This document shows positions 44,536-57,000 of a stretch of 64,000 nt of DNA, one piece after another. The notes under the pieces were generated by a model. That model had not been told where the DNA came from, made no database searches, and saw only the letters and a list, made by a program, of their open reading frames with translations. Each line of letters begins with the position of its first letter. Position 1 is the stretch's first letter. This DNA comes from Fallopia convolvulus (Eukaryota; Streptophyta; Magnoliopsida; Caryophyllales; Polygonaceae), in contig OZ024726.1 in assembly GCA_964016875.1 (NCBI GenBank), forward strand, positions 55,669,325 through 55,733,324, written 5' to 3'. A program made the position numbers and the translations under genes.

Positions 44536-46187
44536 ATGGAAACCGCCGCCACGACGGTGGCCAACCCACCGCCCCCTGCCAAACCCCCCACCACCCGAGC
44601 CTCCCACTGCTACTGCCTCGGCTCGCACCTGGAAGGACATCATCGTGAACGAGTCGGGCCTTCAACGCCCAACTCTGGCCCCAGAATTCCTGAACGGCAA
44701 AATTAGCATCGAATTCCCAGGAGGAAAAGCCGGTGACCCCGTTGTGACGATTGCTCCAGAAGTAATTAATGTCCTAGCGGATGTTATGGAGATCTTCACT
44801 CATTGTCAAGCTACTGGGGGGCTTCGTACCCCACCATATCATGGAAAGGAAGCTCAAAGATCTATGGAAACCATCCGGGAGAATGCTCTTAGCCGACATG
44901 CCGAACGGATACTATGTGGTTAGATTCGAAACGGAGAGCGATTACATGAAAGCCCTCACCGGGGGACCATGGACAATCTTCGGACACTACGTAATTATTA
45001 AGGCGTGGACACCGAGCTTCAACCCGGAGACAGATGTCATCACCACATCACAGGCATGGGTGAGAATCGCTAAGCTACCCCTGGTCTACTATGAGGAAGA
45101 AGTCCTAATGAGAATCGTCGCCGGCGTTGGAAGGCCCGTCAAGGTCGACACGAGAACCCTCTTCTCCAATAGATGCCGGTTCGCACGAGTCTGTGTCGAC
45201 GTGGATCTCACTATGCCTTTGAAAGGGACCATAACCATCAACGAGTCCATGTTCTTTCTCGAATACGAGGGGCTCCACCTTATATGCTTCAGTTGCGTCC
45301 ATTATGGACACCTGGCCACTAAGTGCCCATCAGCGCCGCGACCTAATGGCGGGGAAGGAGAAGCAAACCCAAAGCAAACCGCCGATGGAACTGCGAGGCC
45401 GCCTCCACCGCCGACCGACTTGAACAGGACTGATGAACCGCATGGCGCCTTCCACGGTCCTTGGATGGAGGTGCAGCGGAGGAAGAATTACGGGAAGAAC
45501 AAACCCAAACCATCAACGCAAGCTTCTCCGAACACCAGCGTCGGCAACCGTTTCCAAATCCTCGAAAAAGCTGTTGCAGCCAACTCTCTAGCATTAAATG
45601 AGAGGAACGTTAATGGGGATAAGGACAAAAGGGATACGGCGGAGAATGTTCCCCAGGCAGAAAAGGTGAAGGAAACAGCCCCGAGGTCTGAAGGAAGCTC
45701 AGATAAAGAGAAGAACTCTGACAACGCTACAGGGGTTTTTGAGGTTGGACAGACTAGTGGAAGTCAACAGTCAGGAGCCAAAAAGAACAAAAGAAGAAGC
45801 AAAGAGAAGAAAGATAACTGCCAGTCAGTCCAAATCTCTCGGGATAACAATGGGCCGGTTAAAAGGCCTAAAGGTGAAGATGAGCCTATTACTTTCAACC
45901 CATATAAAGCCCATTCCGATAGGTCCCAAAATGAACCGCCAACTATGAGCTTGTTGCCAACTGTGGCCAAGTCCCAGGCCCAACCCATAATGGACCAAAC
46001 CATGCGATGTGAAGAGCCCACTGAGGGTAGCCTCCTTGAAGAGTCCAACAACACTCTCGCAACTCTGAGAACCCAGATCCAGGAAATCGATCAGGGCAAC
46101 CTTCAAGCTACCGAGCATACCGAGCCAGACATGATGCTGGAAGATGGGGAGAACAGTGAGCCACCATCTGAGAAGCACCTGCCCTAA
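44536..46187 (+). pseudogene. LINE ORF1, DUF4283 and CCHC knuckle protein
   Basis: Starts at ATG 44536 (METAATTVANPPPPAKP). Frame changes near 44600 and 44785 break it. The rest from 44785 is clean for over 460 codons: LLADMPNGYYVVRFETESDY, GGPWTIFGHYVI, TSQAWVRIAKLPLVYYEEE (DUF4283-type region), then the knuckle CFSCVHYGHLATKC and a long polar tail. It would coat the LINE RNA. Frames are recognisable and only two single shifts separate them. Confidence 0.85.
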
Positions 46188-46223
46188 ACCGACCGCCTTG
46201 ATCTCGTCCCTCGTTTATCCACC

Positions 46224-49200
46224 ATGAATTGCATTATATGGAACTGCCGTGGCGCTGGGAATGACGGTTTCCGACGAGCCGCTCGCTACCTTATCAAACA
46301 GAATAAAATCGATTTGCTCGCGATCTTGGAACCGAAAATTTTGGGACCACGCGCGATCAGGTTTGCAACAGGCTAAAATTCTCAAAAAGTGAGCGCGTTG
46401 AGGCCTCTGGTTTCAAAGGAGGAGTTTGGCTCTTTTGGAATGAGGATAAATTCAAACTCCAGATTGTTGGCAAACATACCCGATTCATTCATGCACTAGT
46501 AAATAAAAATGGTAAGGTGTTCAATCTAATTATCGTTTACGCTCCTCCGAATGAAACTGACAGGAAACGCTTTTGGAATGACCTGCAGGTGCTCACACAT
46601 TATCTCACAGGGGCAATCTTTTGCGGTGGAGACTTCAATTGCGTCCTTCATAGTTGGGAGAGTTTTGGGACCTCAGACTTGCTCTCCCCGGACACCGACT
46701 CTTTCTCTGATTGGGTCAATGGAGCGGGACTCATCGACATGGGTTTCACAGGGGCTGACTATACCTGGTCTTCCGGGAAGACTCTGAGCACCTACAAAGC
46801 CCGGCGACTTGATCGTGTCCTTGTGAACCCCGAGGCCCGATTGGACTGGCCAGATGCAGCAATTCGCCACCTTCCGGCCTTTGGATCAGACCACGCACCT
46901 CTTCTCTTCTCGTTTGAGACAACCAGCACCAACGACAAAACTAGACGCCCCTTTCGCTTCGAGGCGGCCTAGGCCACACATGATTCTTTCCATGATCTGG
47001 TCAAGAACCACTGGAACAACGATACAGACACACCCGCATCATTGAGCAATCTCAAGGAGGTCCTCCTCAAATGGAATCTCGAAGTGTTCGGAAATATACA
47101 CACACGAAAACGCAGAGTCCTAGCTCGTCTTGCGGACATCCAACACAAACTCAACCAAGGACTGAGTAATGCCCTCCTCGGGCTGGAACTCTCGCTCGAA
47201 TCTGAGCTGAGCAAAATTCTCGAGCAAGAAGAGCTCCTCTGGTTTCAAAAATCAAGGGAAAATTGGCTACATTCAGGTGACCGCAACACGTCATTCTTCC
47301 ACATGTCAACAATTATTAGAAGACGGCGATACCACATAGAAGCCTTGGTCAGCAACAATGGGGAATGGGTCATGGATCCTGCTCAAGTTGAAGCTCTGGC
47401 TGTCGAATTCTTCAAAGAACTCTACGCTCCCCAACAACCTGCTAGCGACTCTACCACCAACCCAGGAGGGGCGTTACCGCCGATCGAAAGCTCCCGATGG
47501 GAACCCCTTACATCGCCTATCTCCGAAGCTGAAGTTTCTACTGCGCTCAATCAAATGGGGAGCTTTAAAGCTCCTGGCAACGACGGCTTCCAACCGCTTT
47601 TCTTCCAGAAGTGTTGGGCAGAAGTTCGGCCCTCCACGTGTAAATTTGTCAGAAATTTCTTTAGCAGCGGCAAACTTCCAACCGGGGTGAATGATACGCT
47701 CCTGGTTCTTCTCGCCAAGATTGCCAAACCGGAACGAGTCACACACTTCAGACTGATAAGCTTGTGCAATGTGCTCTACAAATTGATCACCAAAATCCTT
47801 GTCAACCGAATGAGGCCGATCCTTGCCGATTTGATCAGCCCAATGCAGGGAAGCTTCTTACCGGGGCGCCTCATCTCGGATAACATTGTGTTAGTCCAAG
47901 AAATTGTCCATTCAATGAGAAAGAAGCAGGGAAGAAAAGGCTGAATGCTCTTGAAAATCGACTTGGAAAAGGCGTACGACCGTCTCCGCTGGGATTTCAT
48001 CTTGGACTCGCTCAAAATGGCGGGGTTCCCGGCCCGTTGGTGTGCGTGGATTGAGGAGTGCATTAACACCACATCAATGAGACTTCTTTGGAATGGTGAG
48101 TTGACGGAGGCCTTTGCACCCACGAGAGGTATCCGACAAGGCGATCCGATCTCGCCTTACCTCTTCATTATTGCCATGGAGCGGCTTAGCCATATGATCC
48201 AGGCCGCGGTTGCTATCGATGATTGGAAACCGGCACGGATCTCCAGAAACGGCCCTGGCATCTCCCACGTGTTTTTTGCCGACGATGTGGTGCTTGTTGC
48301 TGAAGCATCCGTGGAACAGATGAGGAAAATCAAAGGGATACTAAACGTCTTTTGTGCTTACTCTGGCCAAAAAATCAATCCCGCTAAATCCAAGCTCTTC
48401 GTCTCCAAAAATGTTGGCCCGGATATGATCGAGAGCCTAAGCCACGCCTGTGACTTTGAGGTCACCACGGACCTCGGGATGCCAATCCTCCAAAGAAGGT
48501 CTCCAAAGACACTTTTAGACCCCTGGTGGAAAAAATCGAACATCGCCTCGCTGCTTGGAAAGGCAAGTTCCTGAACTTCGCCGGACGAGTCACCCTCGCC
48601 AAGTCTGTTCTCGCCTCCATCCCCGTGTATGCCATGTCAACGGTGGTGCTCCCAAAGGACACGTGTGACCGAATAGACCAAACTATCCGCAACTTCATTT
48701 GGAATCATGACAGCAATAGGAAGCGCATCCATCTCGCGAATTGGGCAGACATGTGTAGGCCCAAAACAGAGGGCGGGTTAGGCATCAGATCTATGAGAGC
48801 CCTAAATATGGCGGTTATCGGTAAGTTGAGTTGGCGCCTTATCCAAGATGAAAACGACTTGTGGTGCAAAACGCTTCGTGCCAAATACATTAGGAGCTCC
48901 GGTATTACGCCCGGAGGCCCCTCTTATGGTTGGCAGAGCATCATCAAAGGCATCAAAGGAGTGGTCACAACGGGGTGCAAATGGCTCGTGGGAAACGGCC
49001 GGTCCATCTACTTTTGGACCGATACTTGGCTCGACGATAACCCCCTCATTAGTGTGGCTGCTGGTGTAATTGCAAGCGATGATATCCGGAAAAGAGTGTG
49101 CGACTACTGGATCCCTAATAATGGCTGGGATTGGAACGCTATCGCCGGCCACCTACCCAACACCCTTCTCCTTCGTCTCGCAGCCATTGCAATTGATGAC

Positions 49201-51664
49201 AACGTGGAGAAGGAGGACCACTTAAGTTGGAAAGCCGACCCATCAGGAGATTATTCGGTCTCCTCTGCTTATAACCTCATTATCGGCGGGTACTCGGCTA
49301 AAGGGAATGACAGCGTCGTCTATAAGGCCATTTGGAGACTCAAAGCTCAAGAGAGAATCAGAAATTTCGGGTGGCTAGCAATCCGCGGTGGAGTTCTCAC
49401 TAATTGCGAGCGGAAAAGACGTCATCTCACGGCCATCGATACATGCTCTGTCTGCAAAAACCAACTGGAAACTCTTGAGCATCTCTTTAGGGACTGCCCA
49501 AGAATTCTGGATTTATGGAGATCAACCCCCATCCCTAGTGAAATTACTGACTTCTTTATTCTCCCTTTTGCAGGATGGATTCGATCCAACGTGCTGTCCA
49601 AACACCGCAACCAGGACGACGTGGAATGGTCGGCTATATTCGTCACTGCAGTTTAGTGGATATGGAGATGGAGGAACGAAACTATCTTTGGGAACGCCAG
49701 TAGCATCCACAAGCCGGTGGAGTTCGTCCTTCCTCGAGCCAAGAAGTACAAGGTAGCTTGGGAGAAAAGAAGCACCAGCACCATCAATAACCACAAAGTT
49801 GAGTGTTTGATAGCATGGGAGACCCCCCCCCCGGGCTGGATCAAAATGAACTCGGACGGCTTAGTGGACCCGAAGGGACATGCCGCGGCGGGAGGAGTTC
49901 TCAAGGACTCGGACGGGAGATGGTTAGGCGGATTTGTCCACCACATCGGATCTTGTACGGTTCCGATGACGGAACTTTGGGGAATTCTCGACGGACTTAT
50001 TATAGCTTGGGAAAAAGGCTACAGGAATGTGCTCATTGAATCAGATTCTCTTTTGGTTGTCGAGCTCCTTCGGAAAACGCTTAGGCCGTCACACCCTCTA
50101 TTCAGCCTGGTCTCTAGATGCCAAGGCTTCCTTGCTCGGAATTGGAATGTCCGGGTCAATCACGTCTTTAGGGAAGTGTTGAAGGGTTTCTTGAACAAAT
50201 AAATTTATATTCAAGACCCCGCTGAGTATAGCGGAGTCAGGTTCGTCCACGGGAATGAGATTAGGGCCAAAGATTAGTTGATAAACTAAGAAAAGCAAAA
50301 TAAACACGAAGGGGCACAAACACACAAGAATACAAACGAAGGAAATAGGCTCGAACACGACTTTATGGGTCGAGATCGATACAATTTAACAAGTTTTAAT
50401 CAAATTATAAAAGGGAAATCCTAGCGCTAGGCTACCACAACAACAATCACACATGCTTTCAACGAGAATTCACAACTATCATGCAATCTAGATCATAGAA
50501 GAGTCAACTGTCGCAAACAATTCAAGTTATTCAATCAATTGTCGCAAATTAAACAACTTTCTATCTATCTTTCAACCTAGGAATATCAACTGTCGCAAAT
50601 ACTCCTATTAGAACTAGTCAAAGCAATCAACTTTACGCTTTCACTTTTAGGTTAATTGCAAGACATGCCTCAACTTTTGCAAAGGATTTTAAGCACAAGA
50701 TAGATAGATATGATCTTCAAGCATTCAAGTCATGAATTCAAGTTTAGACATGCATGATTGTGTTGGGTTTTCACCCAACCCTAGAATCTAAAAAGACTAC
50801 TCACTCATGGTGAGATAAAACGCAAACATGATAGATTAATAAAACCGAAAATTGCAAAATAAACTAGAAAGAAGTCTTACAATTTTCTCCAACTTGTCTT
50901 CCAAGTCTTCTACCAAACAAACACACTAAGTTCAATTAAAATCCGCCCCCCTAATACAAAGAGTTTTGCCTCCTTTTATAGAGGAAAAGTAGTCCTAATT
51001 AACCTAGGAAACAAGATCAAACAACTTCCTAAAATAAAAGATAGAATATTTCACAAAAGATCATGGAATCTAGCAAGAGTCGGCGCCATGCACGACCCAA
51101 AGTGGGTCGTGCACGACCCCCCCTAGGGTCGGTCCTGAGAGCATGTATCTTGGCTGGGTCTAGCACGACCTTGATAGGGTCGTGCACGACCCCTATAGGG
51201 TCGTTCATGAGGGATTTTTCGAACAACCTTGAGTAAAACTTGCGTAGAAGATTCGTTACAACTCCGTTTGACTCGATTCTTTTTCCTATGTTCTTGTAAC
51301 GAATTCCTCTATCTCTTTCCAAGCTCAAACTTGATCTTCAATAACTTTACTTGAGCGCTTAATCTTCAATCTTCTCTTGCAATGCTCCAAACTCTTCTTT
51401 CAAGCTCCAAAACTTCTACAAAAAGACACAAAACACGCGTAGTTTCCGAATCTCAAGGAAATACGAAAACTATGGCAAAAAGACTCAAAAACCTATAACT
51501 CTACCCTAAAAACTGACCAAATCTAATATAACTAGACACTACAAACCTACCTAAAAAGCGGATATCAGGAAGCGAACATGGTCGCCGACTCCCTTGCCAA
51601 TCGTTCCCTCTTGGCCTGCATCCACTGCAGCACCCGCCTGTGGGTACTGCTAATTTGTTGTTAG
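46224..51664 (+). pseudogene. LINE ORF2: endonuclease, reverse transcriptase, RNase H
   Basis: ATG 46224 (MNCIIWNCRGAGNDGFRRA). APE endonuclease parts: GGDFNCVL, GADYTWSS, GSDHAPLLFSF. RT parts: KAPGNDGF, LEKAYDRLRWDF, GIRQGDPISPYLF, catalytic FFADDVVLVAE. A zinc-binding region with CSVCKNQLETLEHLFRDCP follows, then RNase H (MNSDGLVDP, ELWGILDGL, ESDSLLVV). Lesions: shift near 46355, TAG at 46970 for Trp, TGA at 47942 for Trp, shift near 48475, TAG near 49656. Solo LTR D cuts the RNase H end (HVFRE/ANMVADSLANRSL); after it the frame ends at TAG 51662-51664. Confidence 0.9.
50177..51567. mobile_element. Solo LTR D (1,391 bp) inside the LINE
   Basis: Begins TGTTGAAGGG and ends GCGGATATCA, flanked by the duplicate GGAAG (50172-50176 and 51568-51572). 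Removal restores the LINE RNase H frame. Related to solo LTR A at both ends, so both come from one broad family. It contains two copies of a 16-bp perfect palindrome, GGGTCGTGCACGACCC (51104-51119 and 51177-51192), plus partial copies between them. Confidence 0.87.
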
Positions 51665-51782
51665 ACGACGTCGAGGGCAGGGCGCTCCCCCGGCTCATTG
51701 CTTGTTAGCTACTATGTACTGTTTTTACTGAATAGGTTGCGGCCTGTTCCTGATCAAAAAAAAAAGATAATAAGCATGAGAA

Positions 51783-51948
51783 GATGTGGTTCTACTTGGT
51801 CATTATGTTGGGTTTTGCAACAGGATTTTGGGGAGTGATTGGAATTTTAATTGTTAAAAGGAGATGGAAGCATGCTTTTTTCCAGCTTGCTGAAGACCTT
51901 GCCGAATGGCTATATGTAAGAGTTGTTGTGTGGATTGCAAGAGCTTAG
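51783..51948 (+). pseudogene. RLP2, fragment 3: transmembrane segment and tail
   Basis: After the LINE duplicate the frame reads MWFYLVIMLGFATGFWGVIG, then KRRWKHAFFQLAEDLAEWLY and a TAG at 51946-51948. It matches the last 55 residues of RLP1 and RLP3 closely, with GxxxG spacing kept. The fragment itself has no lesion. Confidence 0.92.
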
Positions 51949-51968
51949 TTGTGGTGTGTGAGATGATA

Positions 51969-52209
51969 CTCCCTCCGTTCAGAAATACATGATGTTTTAG
52001 CTCGATTTTCTTGTTCAATAATACTTGATGTTTGACATAATTTATCATATTTTTTCCAATATTACCCCCATTAGTTAAAAAAAATAATAACCATATAAAA
52101 TAGAAAAGGAAAGATCTTTACAAGATTTTAGGGTATTTAAGTCAAATCACATCATTTTTTAATTTTGGAGACAAATTTTAAAACATCATGTATTTGTGAA
52201 CGGAGGGAG
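51969..52209. mobile_element. Stowaway MITE
   Basis: 241 bp with terminal inverted repeats CTCCCTCCGTTCA and its complement, extended by ACATGATGTTTTA on both arms, and TA duplicates at 51967-51968 and 52210-52211. CTCCCTCC ends with TA targets are diagnostic of Stowaway (Tc1/mariner). It lies 20 bp after the RLP2 stop, in the 3' untranslated position. Confidence 0.9.
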
Positions 52210-52211
52210 TA

Positions 52212-52631
52212 CGTAATATCCAATTTGAATGTTGAACAGTAAATCCAATGTATTTTCCAGAAATTTCCACAATCTACTAGTTGTGTAATAATCTAGTTCA
52301 ACAGATTGTATAATGATGCTTTCCATTTGTAATGATCTATCTATTCCGAAACATAGCATCAACACCATCGCCCAACAAAGTCCCGATCCAACAGGATTTG
52401 GAGGGTCAAGATCAGGTTACTCATAGTCTAAACGTGTCAAGAGGATACGCCCAAAAGATCCAAAAAAAACTGAAATTCAACAATGTGACAATAGTAACTG
52501 AATTTAGTTAAAATACACCAAAATTAATATAGAAATAGGGGTTATATCTATCTCAAAAACATTATATAAAAGTCAATGAGCATGAGAATGCACCCCAAAT
52601 AAATTAATAAAAAAATTCCATAAGTTAGTTT
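52212..52631. other. RLP2 3' flank, no gene
   Basis: Non-coding AT-rich DNA between the MITE and the TRIM. AATAATCTAGTTCAACAG-like pieces recall the 3' flank of other RLP units. Nothing else is recognised. Confidence 0.5.
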
Positions 52632-53129
52632 TGATAAAGTCCGTGGGCCCAGTAGGTAGATAAACTGGGGACGAGTCGGTACAGGCGCATATGCGCGGAT
52701 AGGCCTAGCACATAAGCCCATGGGATTCCATCTTAAAACCAATTGGCAATAGGAGGAGTAATCTGCTGAGTTATATATTAGTCCAATTTACTCCCAACTT
52801 TCATATGTGGGATGGACATATTCTAACACGCTCCCGCAAGTGCAACTGGAGGAATTGGCCCAGTTGACACTTAACAACACAACGGGGTGGGCCCAGGATC
52901 GAGAGAGATCGTTAGGCAGATAGCTCTGATACCATGATAAAGTCCGTGGGCCCGATAGGTAGATAAACTGGGACGTGTCGGTACAAGCGCATATGCGCGG
53001 ATGGACCTAGCACATAAGTCCATGGGTTCCATCCTAAAACCAATTGACAATAGGAGGAGTAATCTATTGAGTTATATATTAATCCAATTTACTCCCAACT
53101 TTCAAACGTGGGATGGATATATTCTAACA
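52632..53129 (-). mobile_element. TRIM (miniature LTR retrotransposon), complete
   Basis: Two direct repeats of 197 and 195 bp (52632-52828 and 52935-53129), each TGATAAAGTCC to ATTCTAACA, about 90% alike, enclose only 106 bp. Directly inside the right copy the minus strand reads TGGTATCAGAGC, the tRNA-Met primer site, so the element lies on the minus strand. Target duplicate AGTTT at 52627-52631 and 53130-53134. A purine-rich GCGGGAGCG precedes the left copy. It has no coding capacity and depends on enzymes of other elements. Confidence 0.92.
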
Positions 53130-53189
53130 AGTTTGCAACTATGGTTGATTCCCACAAATGACTAGAGGAAGTGGGATAAAATCTTAATT

Positions 53190-53265
53190 TTTAAAATTTT
53201 TAAAAAAATTTAAATTTTTTAAATTTTTTAAATTTTTTAAATTTTTTAAATTTTTTAAATTTTTT
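53190..53265. repeat. AAATTTTTT minisatellite
   Basis: About seven units of a 9-bp A/T repeat. Beyond it to about 53640 is AT-rich non-coding DNA with TTCATTTTT phrases. Confidence 0.85.
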
Positions 53266-53649
53266 AATTCTTCTTTTTATTTATTTTTTGCCTTTTTATA
53301 TTTTTTTTTAAAAAAAAGCATTATAAATCTTAAATATGGTGGTTTTATTTTTATATACTATATGTTCATTTTTTTTGTATACCAGAAGTTCATTGCTTTA
53401 TGTTAGGAGTTCATATTTTTTCTACTTGTATGAGTTTAATTTTTATATGTTAAGAGTTCAATTTTTATCTATGATGAATTCATTTTTCACATAATTCAAT
53501 TTTCAAAAATTAAAAAAGATAATAAATGAAAAATAAAAAAATGTTTTTTTTTTTAATTTCCAATTATTTTATATTTTACAAAATGAACATTATAAAACAT
53601 AAATATGATAGTTCATTTTTTTTACAAAATGAACAAAAGGCCCAGGATT

Positions 53650-54089
53650 GAAGAATAAATCAAGTTTGGCGTGTTGTAGAATAAATCAAATGTTGAAAAT
53701 TCCACCAGAAATTTGCTGGTTGTACTTTCCACTAGTTGTATTATAAATATCATGTTTGAAAAAAAAATATCATGTTTGAACCTTCGGCCATTTGATTCAA
53801 CGGTTAAACTTTTTGGTAGTACCTCGTTAGTTAGCCCAAGTAGTTTGTCGCGACCCTAGATGTAATCATTTCGAATATGAAATTATATTTGTTCGAGTGG
53901 AAAAATGGTTTTTAACTGAGTGCACGTACATGTTGACTTGTTAGACGTATTGATTTCGAAGTCTTCTGAAAATGGCAGGCATGTTCAAGTAAAGCAAATT
54001 AAGCTTGTTAATTTGGTCCTATAAAAGGCTATCTTAATTACTTAATTTCTTGTAACCCTCAAGTAGCCATCTTTCTTAATTATAGTACT
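53650..54089 (+). promoter_or_regulatory. RLP3 upstream block with W-box and TATA box
   Basis: Shared array block: GGCGTGTTG, AAATTCCACCAGAAA, then AATCATTTCGAATATGAAAT and GTGCACGTACATGTTGACTT (TTGACT at 53933-53938), TATA box CCTATAAAAGGC at 54018-54029, ATG at 54090. A local insertion at 53765-53855 separates the first two parts. Confidence 0.65.
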
Positions 54090-57000
54090 ATGGTGAGATT
54101 TCTGTTTGCTTTGCTTTTCTTCATACTTTGCATCTGCAGTGCAACCTTGGGATTCAACTTCAGCCTTTGCAAGGAATCTGAAAGAAATGCTCTGCTTAAA
54201 TTTAAACACAGCTTCTTTGTCACCCCATTCAATCATCTTGGTTCGTGGGTGGGGAGAGATTGTTGCAGCTGGAAAGGAGTGGGTTGTGACAACGCCGATG
54301 GCCACGTCATCAGCCTCGATCTAAGAGGTGACTTTAACTCGTCATCCTTTTTAGAAGCTGGAGAGGTAAGCCCTGCTCTACTCGAGTTGAAGTACTTGAG
54401 ATACTTAGACTTGAGCGGTAATGACTTTGGTGCGTCTAGACTTCCTGAGTTCTTTGGGTCATTTAGGCAACTTCAGTATCTAAACCTCTCTAATGCTATT
54501 TTTCGTGGAAAAATTCCTCCCAGTCTAGGCAATCTTACCGAACTTGTTGTCCTTGATCTTACTAACTATCCTAAATACGGGGTGTCGTTGGAGACCGACA
54601 CCCTAGAATGGGCATTCAAGCTGAAGAGTTTGCAACACCTAGCCCTGAGTGGGACTGACTTGAGTCAAGTGCTTGATAGTCTTCATGTACTCCACAACCT
54701 TCCATCTTTATCTGTGTTGAACTTGGATCAATGTGGTCTGGGAAATTCTCACCTACTTCAAAAAAATTCAACTGTCTCTTCCAGCCCACTTCAACACCTA
54801 AACCTCAGATCTAATGATTTCAGTGGCTCGATTCCCCAATTCATACTAAACTTGAGTTCTATTAGGTTTCTTGATCTTTCATTTAATTACTTCAATGAAA
54901 CGGGGATAGATAGCCTAGAATGGGCATCCAAGCTTAGGAATTTACAATATTTTGACCTGAGTGGGATGGACCTAAGTCAAGCACTTGATAATCTTCACAT
55001 ATTCCTCAACCTTCCATCTTTGTCTGTGTTGAACTTGGAAAATTGTAAACTAGGAAATTCTCACCTTGTCTTTAGAAATTCAACTATCTCTTCTAGCCCC
55101 CTTGCACAACTAAACCTTGCACATAACCTTTTTAGTGGCCCGATCCCTCATTTCATACAAAACCTAAGTGCTATTAGATTTCTTGATCTTTCAAATAATG
55201 AATTCAATTCTCCAATTCCATCATGGCTTGGTAACAAAATAGACCTCAAATATTTCAATCTTGGTTCCAATTCCTTCAATGGCTCATTTCCCCGTTTCAT
55301 AGAAAATTTTACGTTTTTATCAAGCCTTGACCTTTCCTTTAATCAATTTACTTCCTCCATTCCATCTTGGTTGGCTAACAAAAGATATCTTGAATTTCTT
55401 CATCTCAATAACAACCATTTTGACCGTGTAGATGGTGGGATCATGAACACCATTGGCCATCTTTGTAGCTTAGTATATCTGGACTTGTCATATAACCAAC
55501 TACAAGAAGAGGTCTTAGAGTCACACGTTAACTTTTCAACGTGTGGTAGATATCATTTGGAGTACATAAATATGACAAGCAACAACTTGAGTGGACAGTT
55601 GCCAACAATTAAGAGTTTATTTTCCCTCCAAGTCTTGGATCTATCACATAATGACTTTGAGATTATCCCTGCATCCTTTGGGGAATTATTGTCCTTGGAA
55701 GTTGTAGACTTGTCGTATAACAATTTGATTGTTGTGCATCAAGAAAACTTGGCTAAGCTCTCTAGTTTGAGGGACCTTGATATAAGTTCAAATTCTCTAA
55801 ATATCCATCTCTCCTCAGACTGGCTACCTCCATTTCAACTCCAACTCTTACATATGCTTCCTTGCAAATTTAACAGTCCATTTCCTAACTGGCTTCTAAG
55901 TCAAGAGATGCTCGTAGAGCTGGACTTGTCTGATACCGGGATATATGGTCCTCTTCCAACTAACATTGGCAATGCAATGCCATCTTTGGAGATTCTTCAA
56001 CTTGCTAACAATAGCATTAATGGGTCTATTCCAAGATCGTTGTGCAACTTAGAAAGCTTACAATATCTTGATCTTCACCATAATAGGTTGTCAGGGAAGA
56101 TTCCCGACTGTTGGATGAGCTTTGAACTCCAAGGTATGGAGTTATCTTCAAACAGATTATCTGGCCATATACCCAACACCCTAACAACGTCTGGGAAATT
56201 ACAGTTGTTGAGCCTGAATAACAATTTGCTCGATGGAGAGCTGCCTTTATCCTTGAGCAATTGTGTAGAATTGATGGTTTTAGACGTGGGTAAGAATAAT
56301 CTTCATGGAGAAATTCCGTCATGGTATGGTGCAAATTTTCCTTCTTTGCAAATTCTCATACTACGGGAGAACAAGCTCAGTGGTATAATTCCACCACAAC
56401 TATGTTTTCTCCACAAACTTCAAATCATTGACCTTGCAAGCAATAATTTGGTCGGAAATATTCCTCCATGTTTTGGTCATTTTGAAGGCATGGGTTCTAT
56501 TCAACATTCAAATGATTCAAGGGGAGCTATTGCTTTTGGACCAGCTGCAACACCGATTGATGCACCAATCGAATCGCCATCTACAACAATTGAATCACAA
56601 TCACCAGTAATGAGTCCTGCTGAGATGGTTGATGTACTAGCACCAGCAATGAATCCTGATGAGTGGACCGCTGTGGAAGTAATAAAAGGAGAAGAAAGAG
56701 AGTATACCACTGTATTACACCTCCTAGTGAACATGGATCTTTCATGTAACAACCTAGTAGGTGTCCATCCCTGCAGAGATCACAAGCTTATCCATCCTTC
56801 GCAGTCTAAACTTATCCCATAATCATTTGATGGGAGCCATTCCTAAGGAGATAGGAAAGATGAAATCTTTGGAATCCCTTGATTTATCACTCAACAACAT
56901 TTCAGGGTCAATTCCAGAGAGCATCTCTTCTATAGATTCTTTGTCCAAATTGAATTTGTCATTCAACAACCTCCAAGGACAAATCCCAACCGGAAGGCAT

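Larger units (their letters stand above)
44466..51764 (+). mobile_element. L1-type LINE, full length, with a nested solo LTR
   Basis: Flanked by an 18-bp target duplicate, AGATAATAAGCATGAGAA (44448-44465 and 51765-51782), and ending in a run of A. Without solo LTR D it is about 5.9 kb. Has ORF1 (nucleic-acid binding) and ORF2 (endonuclease, reverse transcriptase, RNase H). Both carry stops or shifts, so the copy is inactive. It inserted just before the transmembrane coding part of RLP2. Confidence 0.93.
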
